A stretch of DNA of 64,000 bases from Fibrobacter sp. (GTDB lineage: Bacteria; Fibrobacterota; Fibrobacteria; Fibrobacterales; Fibrobacteraceae), in contig JAFZOV010000145.1 in NCBI GenBank assembly GCA_017550445.1, positions 1-64,000 of the forward strand, in the 5' to 3' direction. The number at the start of each line of letters is the position of its first letter. Position 1 is the first letter of the stretch. Below, piece after piece: positions 26,815 through 34,104 of this stretch. A model generated the notes under the pieces. The model worked only from the letters and a program-made list of their open reading frames with translations. It did no database searches and was not told the DNA's origin. The position numbers and the translations under genes are program-made.

Positions 26815-26843
26815 AAAAAAACGGCCTTTCGGCCGTTTTTTTT
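26815..26843. terminator. Bidirectional Rho-independent terminator
   Basis: An A tract, ACGGCC, loop TTTC, GGCCGT and a T tract. It can end both the GH30 gene from the left and the minus-strand unknown gene whose stop is at 26863. Confidence 0.88.
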
Positions 26844-26862
26844 CGTTGCGTTAGCGACGCTA

Positions 26863-27501
26863 TTACCCTTCTTCGAGGGCTTCCTTGAATTCATCGACCG
26901 TTGCGATGTATTCGTCAATCTTGTCTTCCTTGGAATCGAGGTAAGAAAGAATCTGTTCCAAGTGTTCCTTCTTGAACACGGCTTTCAGCTGGCGAGAAGC
27001 ATGGCCGCGGTAGCCCCATTCCTTGAGGATTTCGTCTGTCACCACGAAGGCGTCGTTCATCGAGACAAAACGCATCGGGCCGTACACAGCCCAGTTGTGT
27101 TCCATCTGCATGCATTCCGGTTCCTGGAGTTCCGGATTAGCCATGTAGCGCTGGATGTGGCGGGTACGCACATCCTTGATCTTGTCGATGCGCATGTAAC
27201 CCATAATCAAGTACTTGTTGCGGAGTTCGGAATCGCTCAGGCCTTCGTAACGGGTGCCGAACAGAATGTAGCGGCTTTTTGCCTTGAGAATCGCGTTGAT
27301 CGCCTTCACGTTATAGCAGCTCATCAGGCCATAGGTGCTGGTTTCATAGTTGGGTTCGTAAAGGAAACCCTTACCGTTTTCGTTGAGCTGGTCGCGGACC
27401 GGCATTTCGGACTGGTGGCTGGTTTCGACGTAAAGCAAGCTACCTGCAGCATTACCGCGGTAGTCCTGCCAACCTTCGAGATTGATCTGTGTTTTAGGCA
27501 T
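26863..27501 (-). CDS. Conserved-looking protein of unknown function
   Basis: 212 residues, soluble, with no signal peptide or membrane span. It opens MPKTQINLEGWQDYRGNAAG and includes SRYILFGTRYEGLSDSELRN and an acidic C-terminus ending EFKEALEEG. Balanced composition and GC-ending codons like its neighbours support a real gene. I do not recognise the family. It has its own promoter region, a structured 5' leader (27532-27562) and a terminator. Single-gene unit. Confidence 0.75.
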   Translation of the reverse strand: MPKTQINLEGWQDYRGNAAGSLLYVETSHQSEMPVRDQLNENGKGFLYEPNYETSTYGLMSCYNVKAINAILKAKSRYILFGTRYEGLSDSELRNKYLIMGYMRIDKIKDVRTRHIQRYMANPELQEPECMQMEHNWAVYGPMRFVSMNDAFVVTDEILKEWGYRGHASRQLKAVFKKEHLEQILSYLDSKEDKIDEYIATVDEFKEALEEG

Positions 27502-27531
27502 TTGTCATCCACTCTAGTTAGGTTAAACTTT

Positions 27532-27562
27532 GGGAACCCCGAACTTTAGGCCCGGAGTCCCC
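27532..27562 (-). promoter_or_regulatory. Hairpin at the 5' end of the leader of the 26863-27501 gene
   Basis: On the minus strand GGGGACTCCG and CGGGGTTCCC pair over 10 bp (two G-U pairs) around an 11-nt loop. TATATAA lies directly upstream, so the transcript would begin at or near the stem. About 60 nt separate the likely transcription start from the ATG. It could stabilise the mRNA or be regulatory. Confidence 0.45.
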
Positions 27563-27641
27563 TTTTTATATAAATCTTACAAACGGACTACATATGGCAG
27601 TCCGATGCTTATTTTCAATATGCAAGATACAAATTTATAAG

Positions 27642-28451
27642 CTAAAACGTGATAGATTCCGCCGAAAAACCGGTCATTCCAAAGAGAGAAGCCCCTTTTT
27701 CGAAGAATTTCGCCGTATCGGTGGTCAGGAACCGCGTTTTTCCATTTTTTGTAAGGCGGCATTCCATTTCCGGGTGGCGCCTAAGGTAGTCTACCGTTTT
27801 CTCGGAAACAATATCCCCCTGGAACACCAGCTTCACCTTTTCGGGGAGGGCAGAGCGGATAGCCCCCTCCAGAAGCGGATAATGGGTACAAGCCAGCAGA
27901 AGCGTATCAATTTCCGGATCCTCGCTCAAAAGGGCATCGATGTCCTTTTTCACAAAGAACTTCGCCCCTTCAGAGTCCCTTTCGCCGTATTCGACCAGCG
28001 GCACCCACATGGGGCAGGCATGCTGCGTCACCTTAAGATCGGGGAAGAAATGCTTGATTTCAATCAGGTAACTGCCCGACGAAACCGTTCCCGCCGTACC
28101 GAAAACGCCTATATGGCCAGACTTGCTGAACTTGCCAATTTCTTCGGCGGTGGGCCGCACAATGCCAAGCACGCGCTTGTCCGGGAATTCGTACGGGAGC
28201 ACGTCCTGCTGAATGCTACGGAGTGCCTTGGCAGAAGCTGTATTACAGGCCAGAATCACCAGGGGACAGCCACGGCTGAAAAGTTCGCGTACGGCCTGCA
28301 AGGTATAGCGGAAAATAGTTTCAAAGCTGCGGGAGCCATAGGGGGCCCGAGCGTTATCACCCAAGTAAAGGTAGTCGTACTGAGGAAGAACCTTCTGCAG
28401 GTTCTTTAAAATGGTCAGGCCACCAAAACCCGAATCGAAAACGCCTATCAC
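27642..28451 (-). CDS. murI: Glutamate racemase MurI
   Basis: Makes D-glutamate for peptidoglycan. Catalytic cysteines sit in the paired motifs LVILACNTASAKAL and LLLACTHYPLLEGAI; the N-terminal IGVFDSGFGGLTIL and NARAPYGSRS are family blocks. 269 residues. The start overlaps the end of the UvrD-PlsC fusion gene by 4 nt (ATGA), so the two are co-translated. About 140 bp separate it from the next downstream gene. Confidence 0.97.
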   Translation of the reverse strand: MIGVFDSGFGGLTILKNLQKVLPQYDYLYLGDNARAPYGSRSFETIFRYTLQAVRELFSRGCPLVILACNTASAKALRSIQQDVLPYEFPDKRVLGIVRPTAEEIGKFSKSGHIGVFGTAGTVSSGSYLIEIKHFFPDLKVTQHACPMWVPLVEYGERDSEGAKFFVKKDIDALLSEDPEIDTLLLACTHYPLLEGAIRSALPEKVKLVFQGDIVSEKTVDYLRRHPEMECRLTKNGKTRFLTTDTAKFFEKGASLFGMTGFSAESITF

Positions 28452-30730
28452 AGGGCATTCTCCATCATCTTGTGAACCATGGGGAGCAAGTTTACCTTCG
28501 GGTCAAACTTTTCGTTTTCCTTGCGGCATTCCACAACATCAATAGGCGAAAGGACCTTCACATTCACCTTGCAACGACCAGTGTCCTTACGGCGTTCCCA
28601 CACCGGGCCCGAGCCTGTAATCACGAGCGGTAGCATGAAGGCATCATTTTCGCAAGCAAAGCGGAATACGCCACTCTTAAAATTACCGAGTGCTCCTGTT
28701 TTGCTGCGGGTTCCTTCGGGGAAGATAAACACACGCACAGCGTTACCCCTTTCGGCAATGGCCTTGCGCACGGCCTTGGCAGCACCACCCTTTTCACGGT
28801 TCACCAAGATGCAGCCAATCTTATGCATCCAAAAATTCAAAAACGGAATGTGACTCAGCGATTTTTTTGCGACAAAGCCCACCGTCTTTTGAATCGACAG
28901 GAACACAATCGGAATGTCGGCAAAGGAATTGTGGTTACCCACCACGAACACCGGGCGGCTCCAGTCCACTTTACCCAGCTGGGCCTGGTCTTCGATGGTC
29001 AAATCCACCCGAAGCACATTCATGCAGAATCTTGAAAAATCCTGAATCTTGTGGTCGAGCCATGCATCAAAATTTTTTCCGTAACGCAGCTTCAAATACG
29101 GTAGCGCAAGTATATAAAAAAGCATATACGAAAGTACCGCAACGACCACATAGACTTTAAATAAAATAACAGGCATAAACTCTACCGCATTCTTTTTCGA
29201 TTCCTTGGGCAAAAACCGGGAACGCCTAAATCGACGCAAGCGGCCTTTCCAGAACCTACGCTTGCAATATAACAAAAACAAGCAGGCTTCTGCACGAGTC
29301 ACCCCCACGTAATAAAGCCTACGTTCCTCATCCAGTTGCTTTTTACGGGCCTTGCGGTTCCCCGTACACTCACCGGGAGTCAGTTTCTCGCACAGGCCTG
29401 CATAATATACCACCGCATACTGGAGTCCCTTGGAAGCATGAACCGTTTCGATGTGCACACCATCTTCAACAGACACGTCATTGCGCGAAGCGCATGACTG
29501 GTTCGCCTCGGCGATGCCAAAGTAAACTTTGTCACCGCTCTCGGCTCCCACGTCATTGCGAGGAGCCGAAGGCGACGAAGCAATCCATTCTGGACTTTCA
29601 ATTTCAGCAATAGAGTCTCCGAATATCGGAATGTTATAGTCGCGGAGAGCCTGCTCATAATAAAGCCGCTGGCGATTGTAGCGCACCAGAATCGCAAAGT
29701 TTTTCCACGCAAGGTCGTAGCCTTCACGAAGCTCCTTAATAGACAATACTATCTTCTGAATTTCTTCAACCGGATTATCGGACACCCAAATTTCCGGTTT
29801 GCGGTTTTCCTTATACAGCGGATTTCCGCCGGAGCCATTCAAGTTCCCGGCCCGAAGCACCTTGCGCAAATGAATCGGCTTGTTCTTGAAGATGTCATTG
29901 GCGAGGTAAAGTACATTCGGCACCGAGCGGTAATTCCACTCCAGGCGAATCTGAGTCGATTCCTTGAAGTCTTCGCAAAAGCGTTCAATGTTTCCGATGT
30001 CAGCACCACGGAAACCGTAAATCGCCTGGTCATCATCACCCACGACAAAGAGCTGTTTTCGGTCACCGAGTAAATTCTTGACCAGTCGATACTGCGACGG
30101 ATTGATGTCCTGGTATTCATCCACCAGAATTTCTTTCCACTGTTCGCGGAAATAATCACGGGCAGCTTCATTCGTTTCCAGCAGATGAATCGCTAGGTAA
30201 ATCAGGTCTTCGAAAACCACTTGTCCCGACTCCAGAACCGCCTCACGCAGCGGGCAGAGTTTCGCCGACACCACCGCACCATAGCAGTCCGAAAACAGAT
30301 TCTCACGGGACACCTTGACTTTCAATTTCAACTTGGAAAGCGCCTGCGAAAATTCCCGTTCCGACGATTCCGTCGGCACCGGCATTTTCTTGAATCCAAG
30401 CAGTTCGTATGCCGGAGTTCCCCGCACCTTACACTTCAGCATATACAGCGCGAGCGAATGGAACGTACACAGCCGCACGCCCGCATCGGGGAATAGCTTT
30501 TGCACACGTTCCCGCATCTCGGCGGCGGCCTTTGCGGTGAAGGTCAGCGCAAGTATCTTTTCAGGTTCTACACCGCAAAGAATCCTATACTGGATTCGCT
30601 TGGTCAAGACGGACGTCTTGCCCGAGCCGGCCCCCGCCAGAATCAACAGTTGCGCATTTTTCTCATGGTCGTGCAACACCGCTGCACGCTGATCGGAATT
30701 CAATCCCGAGAGAATTTCTTCGGCGTTCAT
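28448..30730 (-). CDS. UvrD-like helicase fused to a PlsC-type acyltransferase
   Basis: One uninterrupted 760-codon frame. Residues 1-505 are a UvrD/Rep superfamily 1 helicase: GAGSGKTS (33-40), ILVDEYQDIN (201-210), GDDDQAIYGFRGAD (231-244), HIETVHASKGLQ (426-437) and YVGVTRA (474-480). Subdomain 2B, normally about 170 residues before the HASKG motif, is missing; residues 379-424 there come largely from repeat DNA (PEWIASSPSAPRNDV). Residues 519-760, starting MPVILFKV, are a complete 1-acylglycerol-3-phosphate acyltransferase: membrane segment, NHNSFADIP (HX4D) and FPEGTRSK. A GTAGAG before codon 519 could allow a separate PlsC start at 29176. A recent stop loss, a real fusion, or an assembly error are the options. 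Confidence 0.85.
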   Translation of the reverse strand: MNAEEILSGLNSDQRAAVLHDHEKNAQLLILAGAGSGKTSVLTKRIQYRILCGVEPEKILALTFTAKAAAEMRERVQKLFPDAGVRLCTFHSLALYMLKCKVRGTPAYELLGFKKMPVPTESSEREFSQALSKLKLKVKVSRENLFSDCYGAVVSAKLCPLREAVLESGQVVFEDLIYLAIHLLETNEAARDYFREQWKEILVDEYQDINPSQYRLVKNLLGDRKQLFVVGDDDQAIYGFRGADIGNIERFCEDFKESTQIRLEWNYRSVPNVLYLANDIFKNKPIHLRKVLRAGNLNGSGGNPLYKENRKPEIWVSDNPVEEIQKIVLSIKELREGYDLAWKNFAILVRYNRQRLYYEQALRDYNIPIFGDSIAEIESPEWIASSPSAPRNDVGAESGDKVYFGIAEANQSCASRNDVSVEDGVHIETVHASKGLQYAVVYYAGLCEKLTPGECTGNRKARKKQLDEERRLYYVGVTRAEACLFLLYCKRRFWKGRLRRFRRSRFLPKESKKNAVEFMPVILFKVYVVVAVLSYMLFYILALPYLKLRYGKNFDAWLDHKIQDFSRFCMNVLRVDLTIEDQAQLGKVDWSRPVFVVGNHNSFADIPIVFLSIQKTVGFVAKKSLSHIPFLNFWMHKIGCILVNREKGGAAKAVRKAIAERGNAVRVFIFPEGTRSKTGALGNFKSGVFRFACENDAFMLPLVITGSGPVWERRKDTGRCKVNVKVLSPIDVVECRKENEKFDPKVNLLPMVHKMMENAL
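29475..29593 (-). repeat. Small palindromic repeats inside the helicase coding sequence
   Basis: 29551-29593 reads CGTCATTGCGAGGAGC, CGAAGGCGACGAAGCAATCC, ATTCTGG. It is almost identical to the intergenic copy at 33828-33865, with ATTGC/GCAAT arms. A second, degenerate copy starts at 29475 (CGTCATTGCGCGAAGC). Read on the minus strand they encode WIASSPSAPRND and SCASRND. Repeats of this type are widespread in bacteria and, in Rickettsia, similar palindromes are known to lie in frame inside genes. Confidence 0.85.
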
Positions 30731-30749
30731 AACGCCTCTTATGGAATGG

Positions 30750-30771
30750 GGCGCAGTACATGTAGTGCGCC
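30750..30771. repeat. 22-bp near-palindrome upstream of the helicase gene
   Basis: GGCGCA-G-TACATGTA-G-TGCGCC is symmetrical except for one G-G pair. It lies in the 62-bp gap between the helicase start and the stop of the flippase-like gene, so it could be an operator or a weak hairpin. No T tract. Confidence 0.45.
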
Positions 30772-30792
30772 ACCGCTATCTAAAAACCGTTG

Positions 30793-31827
30793 CTACCCCT
30801 TAGAGGCAACACCGTCATTGACATTAGGGGCAACCTTCACTGAAGCCGGGCCGTTTCCAAGCAAGAAAACAAACGCACCGAACAGACTCAGCACCAAGCT
30901 TACAAAATAAGCCAGCAACTGGATTACCACCGATTCAAGCCCAGGCACTCCGGCACGTGCAAACAGCGACTGCGCCAAAAGTTCTCTCGGGCCAAATCCA
31001 CCAATCGAAATCGGGAGAGCGCTCACGATCGCCACCAGCGGAATATAATAGAAGTACCACGAAATCGAGAGGTCTACGCCCACCGCAATCCCGCAAAAGT
31101 AATGCACCAAAATTCGAAGTCCCTGCGTCACCGCCGAAAGCAAATTGATTGACGCGAACAGTTTCACCGAACGGAAATGCTGAAAGCGTTCGAACATGTG
31201 AATCAGACGCTCGTTAATCTTTTTCGGAAAAATCTTCGTCAGGATTTTGCACAGCAAGCGACCAAGCCTGCGGCTGCAAAGGGCCGCAAATAGCGCACAG
31301 AAGCCGAGGAAAATCCACACCGAAGGCCACATGAACGAGCGCTGCGCTTCGTCGTGCATAAAGAACAAAAGACCCATTGCAAGCGCAAACAACGTAATAA
31401 AGAACAAGCCGTAAAGACGGTCAAAGAACGTCGCCGTCAGCCCGGCTCCAACGGAATCCTGTCCGCCCTGCATGCGAATGTCATAAATCTTCTTGGCATC
31501 GCCACCCACATTGCCTGGCATAAAGTTATTGAAGAACAAGCCCACGTAATAGAGCTTGAGCAAATGTCCATATCCAAGCTTCACATTCTGCTTTTCAAGC
31601 AGCAGTTTCCACTGCATGCAAGCCGTAAAATTCGAAAGTCCAAGACACAGCAAAGCAACAAAAAGCGGCCACACGCTGTGTGCGCTAAAAAGCGTATACA
31701 AGTCATCAATGCTCCAGTCCGGAGCCATCACGATGTTTCGGTACACAAAGTAGGCGGGAACAATCGTCACCACCAACTTCAAGCAAAAAATCAGGACCGA
31801 CTTCAAACGGCCATCGATCTTACTCAT
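30793..31827 (-). CDS. Flippase-like integral membrane protein (YbhN/UPF0104 type)
   Basis: 344 residues with about eight hydrophobic spans. FFNNFMPGNVGGDAKKIYDI and the later PISIGGFGPRELLAQSLFAR are the conserved blocks of the lysylphosphatidylglycerol synthase transmembrane/UPF0104 family. Members are linked to lipid or glycolipid transport and, when a second domain is present, to aminoacylation of lipids; here only the membrane part exists. It overlaps the upstream glycosyltransferase by 8 nt, suggesting a shared role in making or moving a surface glycolipid. Confidence 0.88.
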   Translation of the reverse strand: MSKIDGRLKSVLIFCLKLVVTIVPAYFVYRNIVMAPDWSIDDLYTLFSAHSVWPLFVALLCLGLSNFTACMQWKLLLEKQNVKLGYGHLLKLYYVGLFFNNFMPGNVGGDAKKIYDIRMQGGQDSVGAGLTATFFDRLYGLFFITLFALAMGLLFFMHDEAQRSFMWPSVWIFLGFCALFAALCSRRLGRLLCKILTKIFPKKINERLIHMFERFQHFRSVKLFASINLLSAVTQGLRILVHYFCGIAVGVDLSISWYFYYIPLVAIVSALPISIGGFGPRELLAQSLFARAGVPGLESVVIQLLAYFVSLVLSLFGAFVFLLGNGPASVKVAPNVNDGVASKG

Positions 31828-32962
31828 CTCCTCCCCCTACCTGTCGCTGGATAACAGTCTCTTGAATCAAGTCAAGAGTCTGTTCTGCCGCGTTATCCCA
31901 GCGGAATTCCCCCGCATAGCTTTTTGCCGCCTGCGAAAGTCTTGTACGCAGGTCGTCGTCGCTATAAAGCCTGTCCATTTCCATGGCGCAAGTATGGGCA
32001 TCGCCCACCGGGAACAGAAGTCCCGTTTCACCATTGCGCACACTGTCCCTAAGTCCAGGCACATCGCTCGCAATCGTCGTGGTTCCGAGTTTGGCCGCCT
32101 CGACGACAGTCAAGCCCCAACCTTCCTTAAAGCTCGTCTGCAAAAGAGCCACCGCATTTGCAAGCAGCTTCTTTTTCTTTTCGGACGAAACAAAACCCAA
32201 AAGCTCCACATGTTCTTCAAGTCCGCGTTCCTTAAGCCAGGCCGGAATCTTTTTCAGGAGCGGGCCATCACCGGCCACCACCAGCTTTACATCGGGGTGG
32301 TTCTCGGCAAATTCTTCAAACGCCTCGAGCGCCGTCCAAATGCCCTTGTAACGGTGCACGCGAGAAAGCCACAAGAAGTACGGCACCGAAGATTCTTCTT
32401 CAACCGGAGCAACATCGGAAACCTCGGGGTCTTCATTATCCGAGCCGTTATAGATAACCGAGATGCGGTCTTCGGCGATTCCGATTTCTTCGAGTTCGCG
32501 CTTGGTACTCGGGCTCACCACCACAAACGGCTGTTTGCGATAGATCCAGGGAATCATCCGTTCAAAGGCCCACACCACAAAAGCTACCGGGAACGCCGCT
32601 TCATGGAAAATCGAGCTGCGCCACAAGTGGTGCATCTGCACCAGCACCGTTTTTTTCGTCAGGAACGGCGTAAACAGCGGAAGCTTATTCAGGTCTTCCA
32701 CCACCACGTCAAAATTGAATTCACGGTCCAGCTTGCGGACGTTCATCGCCACGGTAAGCTGGAACAGCAAATCACCACCCTTGCGCACCACCTGGATGCC
32801 GTCGACCACCTCGCGTTCCTTACATCCGGCAAAAGCAGTCGTCAAAAGCACGACCTTATGTCCCGCTTCTGCTATCAGAGAAAAAATGCGGTGCAAGTGT
32901 TTCTCGGCGCCACCTGCGGCAGGGTGCAACCGATCGCGATAATTTACGACAAGGATATTCAT
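31820..32962 (-). CDS. Glycosyltransferase family 4 protein
   Basis: 380 residues, GT-B fold. The N-terminus MNILVVNYRDRLHPAAGGAE is the acceptor-side loop; YFLWLSRVHRYKGIWTALEAF and the C-terminal KEGWGLTVVEAAKLGTTTIA, holding the E-X7-E pair, are the nucleotide-sugar site of GT4. No signal peptide; acts on the cytoplasmic face. It lies 3 nt after the methyltransferase and overlaps the flippase-like gene, forming a three-gene operon likely involved in envelope glycan or glycolipid synthesis. Substrates cannot be read from sequence. Confidence 0.92.
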   Translation of the reverse strand: MNILVVNYRDRLHPAAGGAEKHLHRIFSLIAEAGHKVVLLTTAFAGCKEREVVDGIQVVRKGGDLLFQLTVAMNVRKLDREFNFDVVVEDLNKLPLFTPFLTKKTVLVQMHHLWRSSIFHEAAFPVAFVVWAFERMIPWIYRKQPFVVVSPSTKRELEEIGIAEDRISVIYNGSDNEDPEVSDVAPVEEESSVPYFLWLSRVHRYKGIWTALEAFEEFAENHPDVKLVVAGDGPLLKKIPAWLKERGLEEHVELLGFVSSEKKKKLLANAVALLQTSFKEGWGLTVVEAAKLGTTTIASDVPGLRDSVRNGETGLLFPVGDAHTCAMEMDRLYSDDDLRTRLSQAAKSYAGEFRWDNAAEQTLDLIQETVIQRQVGGGDE

Positions 32963-32965
32963 CGG

Positions 32966-33745
32966 CTAGGGCTTTTTGCCCAAGACTCCAATGCACAACT
33001 GCGTGTAGTGCATAAGCGAATTGTTTTCGAGCGAATCAAGAATCTTGTCCTTGACCTTCTGGTAGGCAGAGCCCTGCAACGGATACTTCGGGAGTTCAAC
33101 ACCCACCTTGAAGCCCACTTCGCGCACAATGCGGTAGAACAGGTTCGGGCGCATCCAGTCACCATAATCGTAAACGCATTCAAAGCCGGCATCGGTCATG
33201 AGCTTTTTGAGCTGCGGCATAGTGAACTGCTTTTCCCAACCGGCAAACCACTTGTCCATGGCTATCAAGATATGCTTAATCACCGTATACGGGTGAACCG
33301 TCTGCGGCACATCGCAAAGGCAATGGCCACCATGCTTTAGAATGCGGTAGTTTTCCTTGATGAGCGGGAGCGAATCCTTGAAGTGTTCGGCCAGGCCCTG
33401 GTGGAAAACCAAGTCAAAAGTGCAATCCGGGAAGGGCGCCTTGAAAGCGTCACCACGGACCAACTTCAAATTGTCGTAAAGGTTGTCCTTGGCTCGAATG
33501 GCATCTACAATCTTCAAACTATTTTCAGCGTAATCGAGCACATAGACATCGGCTCCCAGGCGGGCAAGTTCAGCACTGTCGCGACCGGTACCGGCACCGA
33601 CTTCCAAAACCTTGAGGCCTTCGAGCTTAAAATTCTTCTTAATCGTGTTCAAAACCGACGGAGACGAAGGGTAAACCTTGTCCATATCGTTCTTCTGTTG
33701 CCAAAATCTGTTCCAAACAGACTGATCGGGTTCTTTAATAGACAT
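32966..33745 (-). CDS. Class I SAM-dependent methyltransferase
   Basis: 259 residues. Motif I is LKVLEVGAGTGRDSAELARLG, motif II-like DVYVLDYAENSL, and FDLVFHQGLAEHF is the post-motif region. The C-terminal part is helical and family-specific. The substrate is unknown; its operon with a GT4 and a flippase-like protein suggests a lipid or glycan target. There is no Shine-Dalgarno: TATATTTT lies 16 nt before the ATG, directly downstream of the AATTCGG heptamer repeat. Confidence 0.88.
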   Translation of the reverse strand: MSIKEPDQSVWNRFWQQKNDMDKVYPSSPSVLNTIKKNFKLEGLKVLEVGAGTGRDSAELARLGADVYVLDYAENSLKIVDAIRAKDNLYDNLKLVRGDAFKAPFPDCTFDLVFHQGLAEHFKDSLPLIKENYRILKHGGHCLCDVPQTVHPYTVIKHILIAMDKWFAGWEKQFTMPQLKKLMTDAGFECVYDYGDWMRPNLFYRIVREVGFKVGVELPKYPLQGSAYQKVKDKILDSLENNSLMHYTQLCIGVLGKKP

Positions 33746-33763
33746 AGCGTGGTAAAATATACT

Positions 33764-33791
33764 AATTCGGAATTCAGAGTTCGGAGTTCGG
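33764..33791. repeat. AATTCGG heptamer repeat, intergenic copy
   Basis: Four 7-bp units: AATTCGG, AATTCAG, AGTTCGG, AGTTCGG, followed by AGTTACT. It lies in the promoter region of the methyltransferase operon. The same array occurs inside the Nudix gene at 52158-52185. Confidence 0.7.
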
Positions 33792-33827
33792 AGTTACTAG
33801 AAGTACACGAAAATTTGTTAAAAAAAA

Positions 33828-33865
33828 CGTCATTGCGAGGAGCCCTTGGCGACGAAGCAATCCAT
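33828..33865. repeat. CGTCATTGCGAGG palindromic repeat, intergenic copy
   Basis: CGTCATTGCGAGGAGC then CCTTGGCGACGAAGCAATCC, AT. ATTGC and GCAAT form the arms. It matches the copy within the helicase gene (29551-29593) at all but about three positions over 38 bases. Confidence 0.85.
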
Positions 33866-34051
33866 AGTAGAGTTTAGAGGGGTAGGTCTCCCCCTAGTGC
33901 AAGCCATGGCTCCGCCTAAAACCCCGTCATAGTCACAAAATAACGACAATAGTTGAAAACTACAGACAATATTTGTATATTTTTAGACAAAAATCCATAA
34001 AGTGTGACAAGATACGAGAAATTTGATACACTTTGCAATTTTTTTACACTT

Positions 34052-34067
34052 TTGGCACGCATCTTGC
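34052..34067 (+). promoter_or_regulatory. Sigma-54 (RpoN)-type promoter
   Basis: TTGGCACGCATCTTGC followed by TT matches the -24/-12 consensus TTGGCAC-N5-TTGC at every conserved position. GG is at 34054-34055 and GC at 34066-34067. The predicted transcription start is near 34079, 26 nt before the sigma-factor ATG. Such promoters need an ATPase activator bound upstream. Confidence 0.75.
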
Positions 34068-34104
34068 TTTAAAAAAAGCGATATTAAGGATGTAAGGTTA
34101 TAAA

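Larger units (their letters stand above)
33746..34104. other. 359-bp intergenic region between divergent operons
   Basis: Contains the AATTCGG heptamers (33764-33791), a CGTCATTGCGAGG palindromic repeat (33828-33865), an inverted repeat AGGGG/CCCCT near 33877-33895, three ACAATA/ACAAAA-type repeats (about 33940-33992), an AAGTGT...ACACTT inverted pair (about 33997-34032) and the sigma-54-type promoter. No convincing gene. The A/T-rich 33930-34050 part is a good place for activator sites. Confidence 0.6.
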
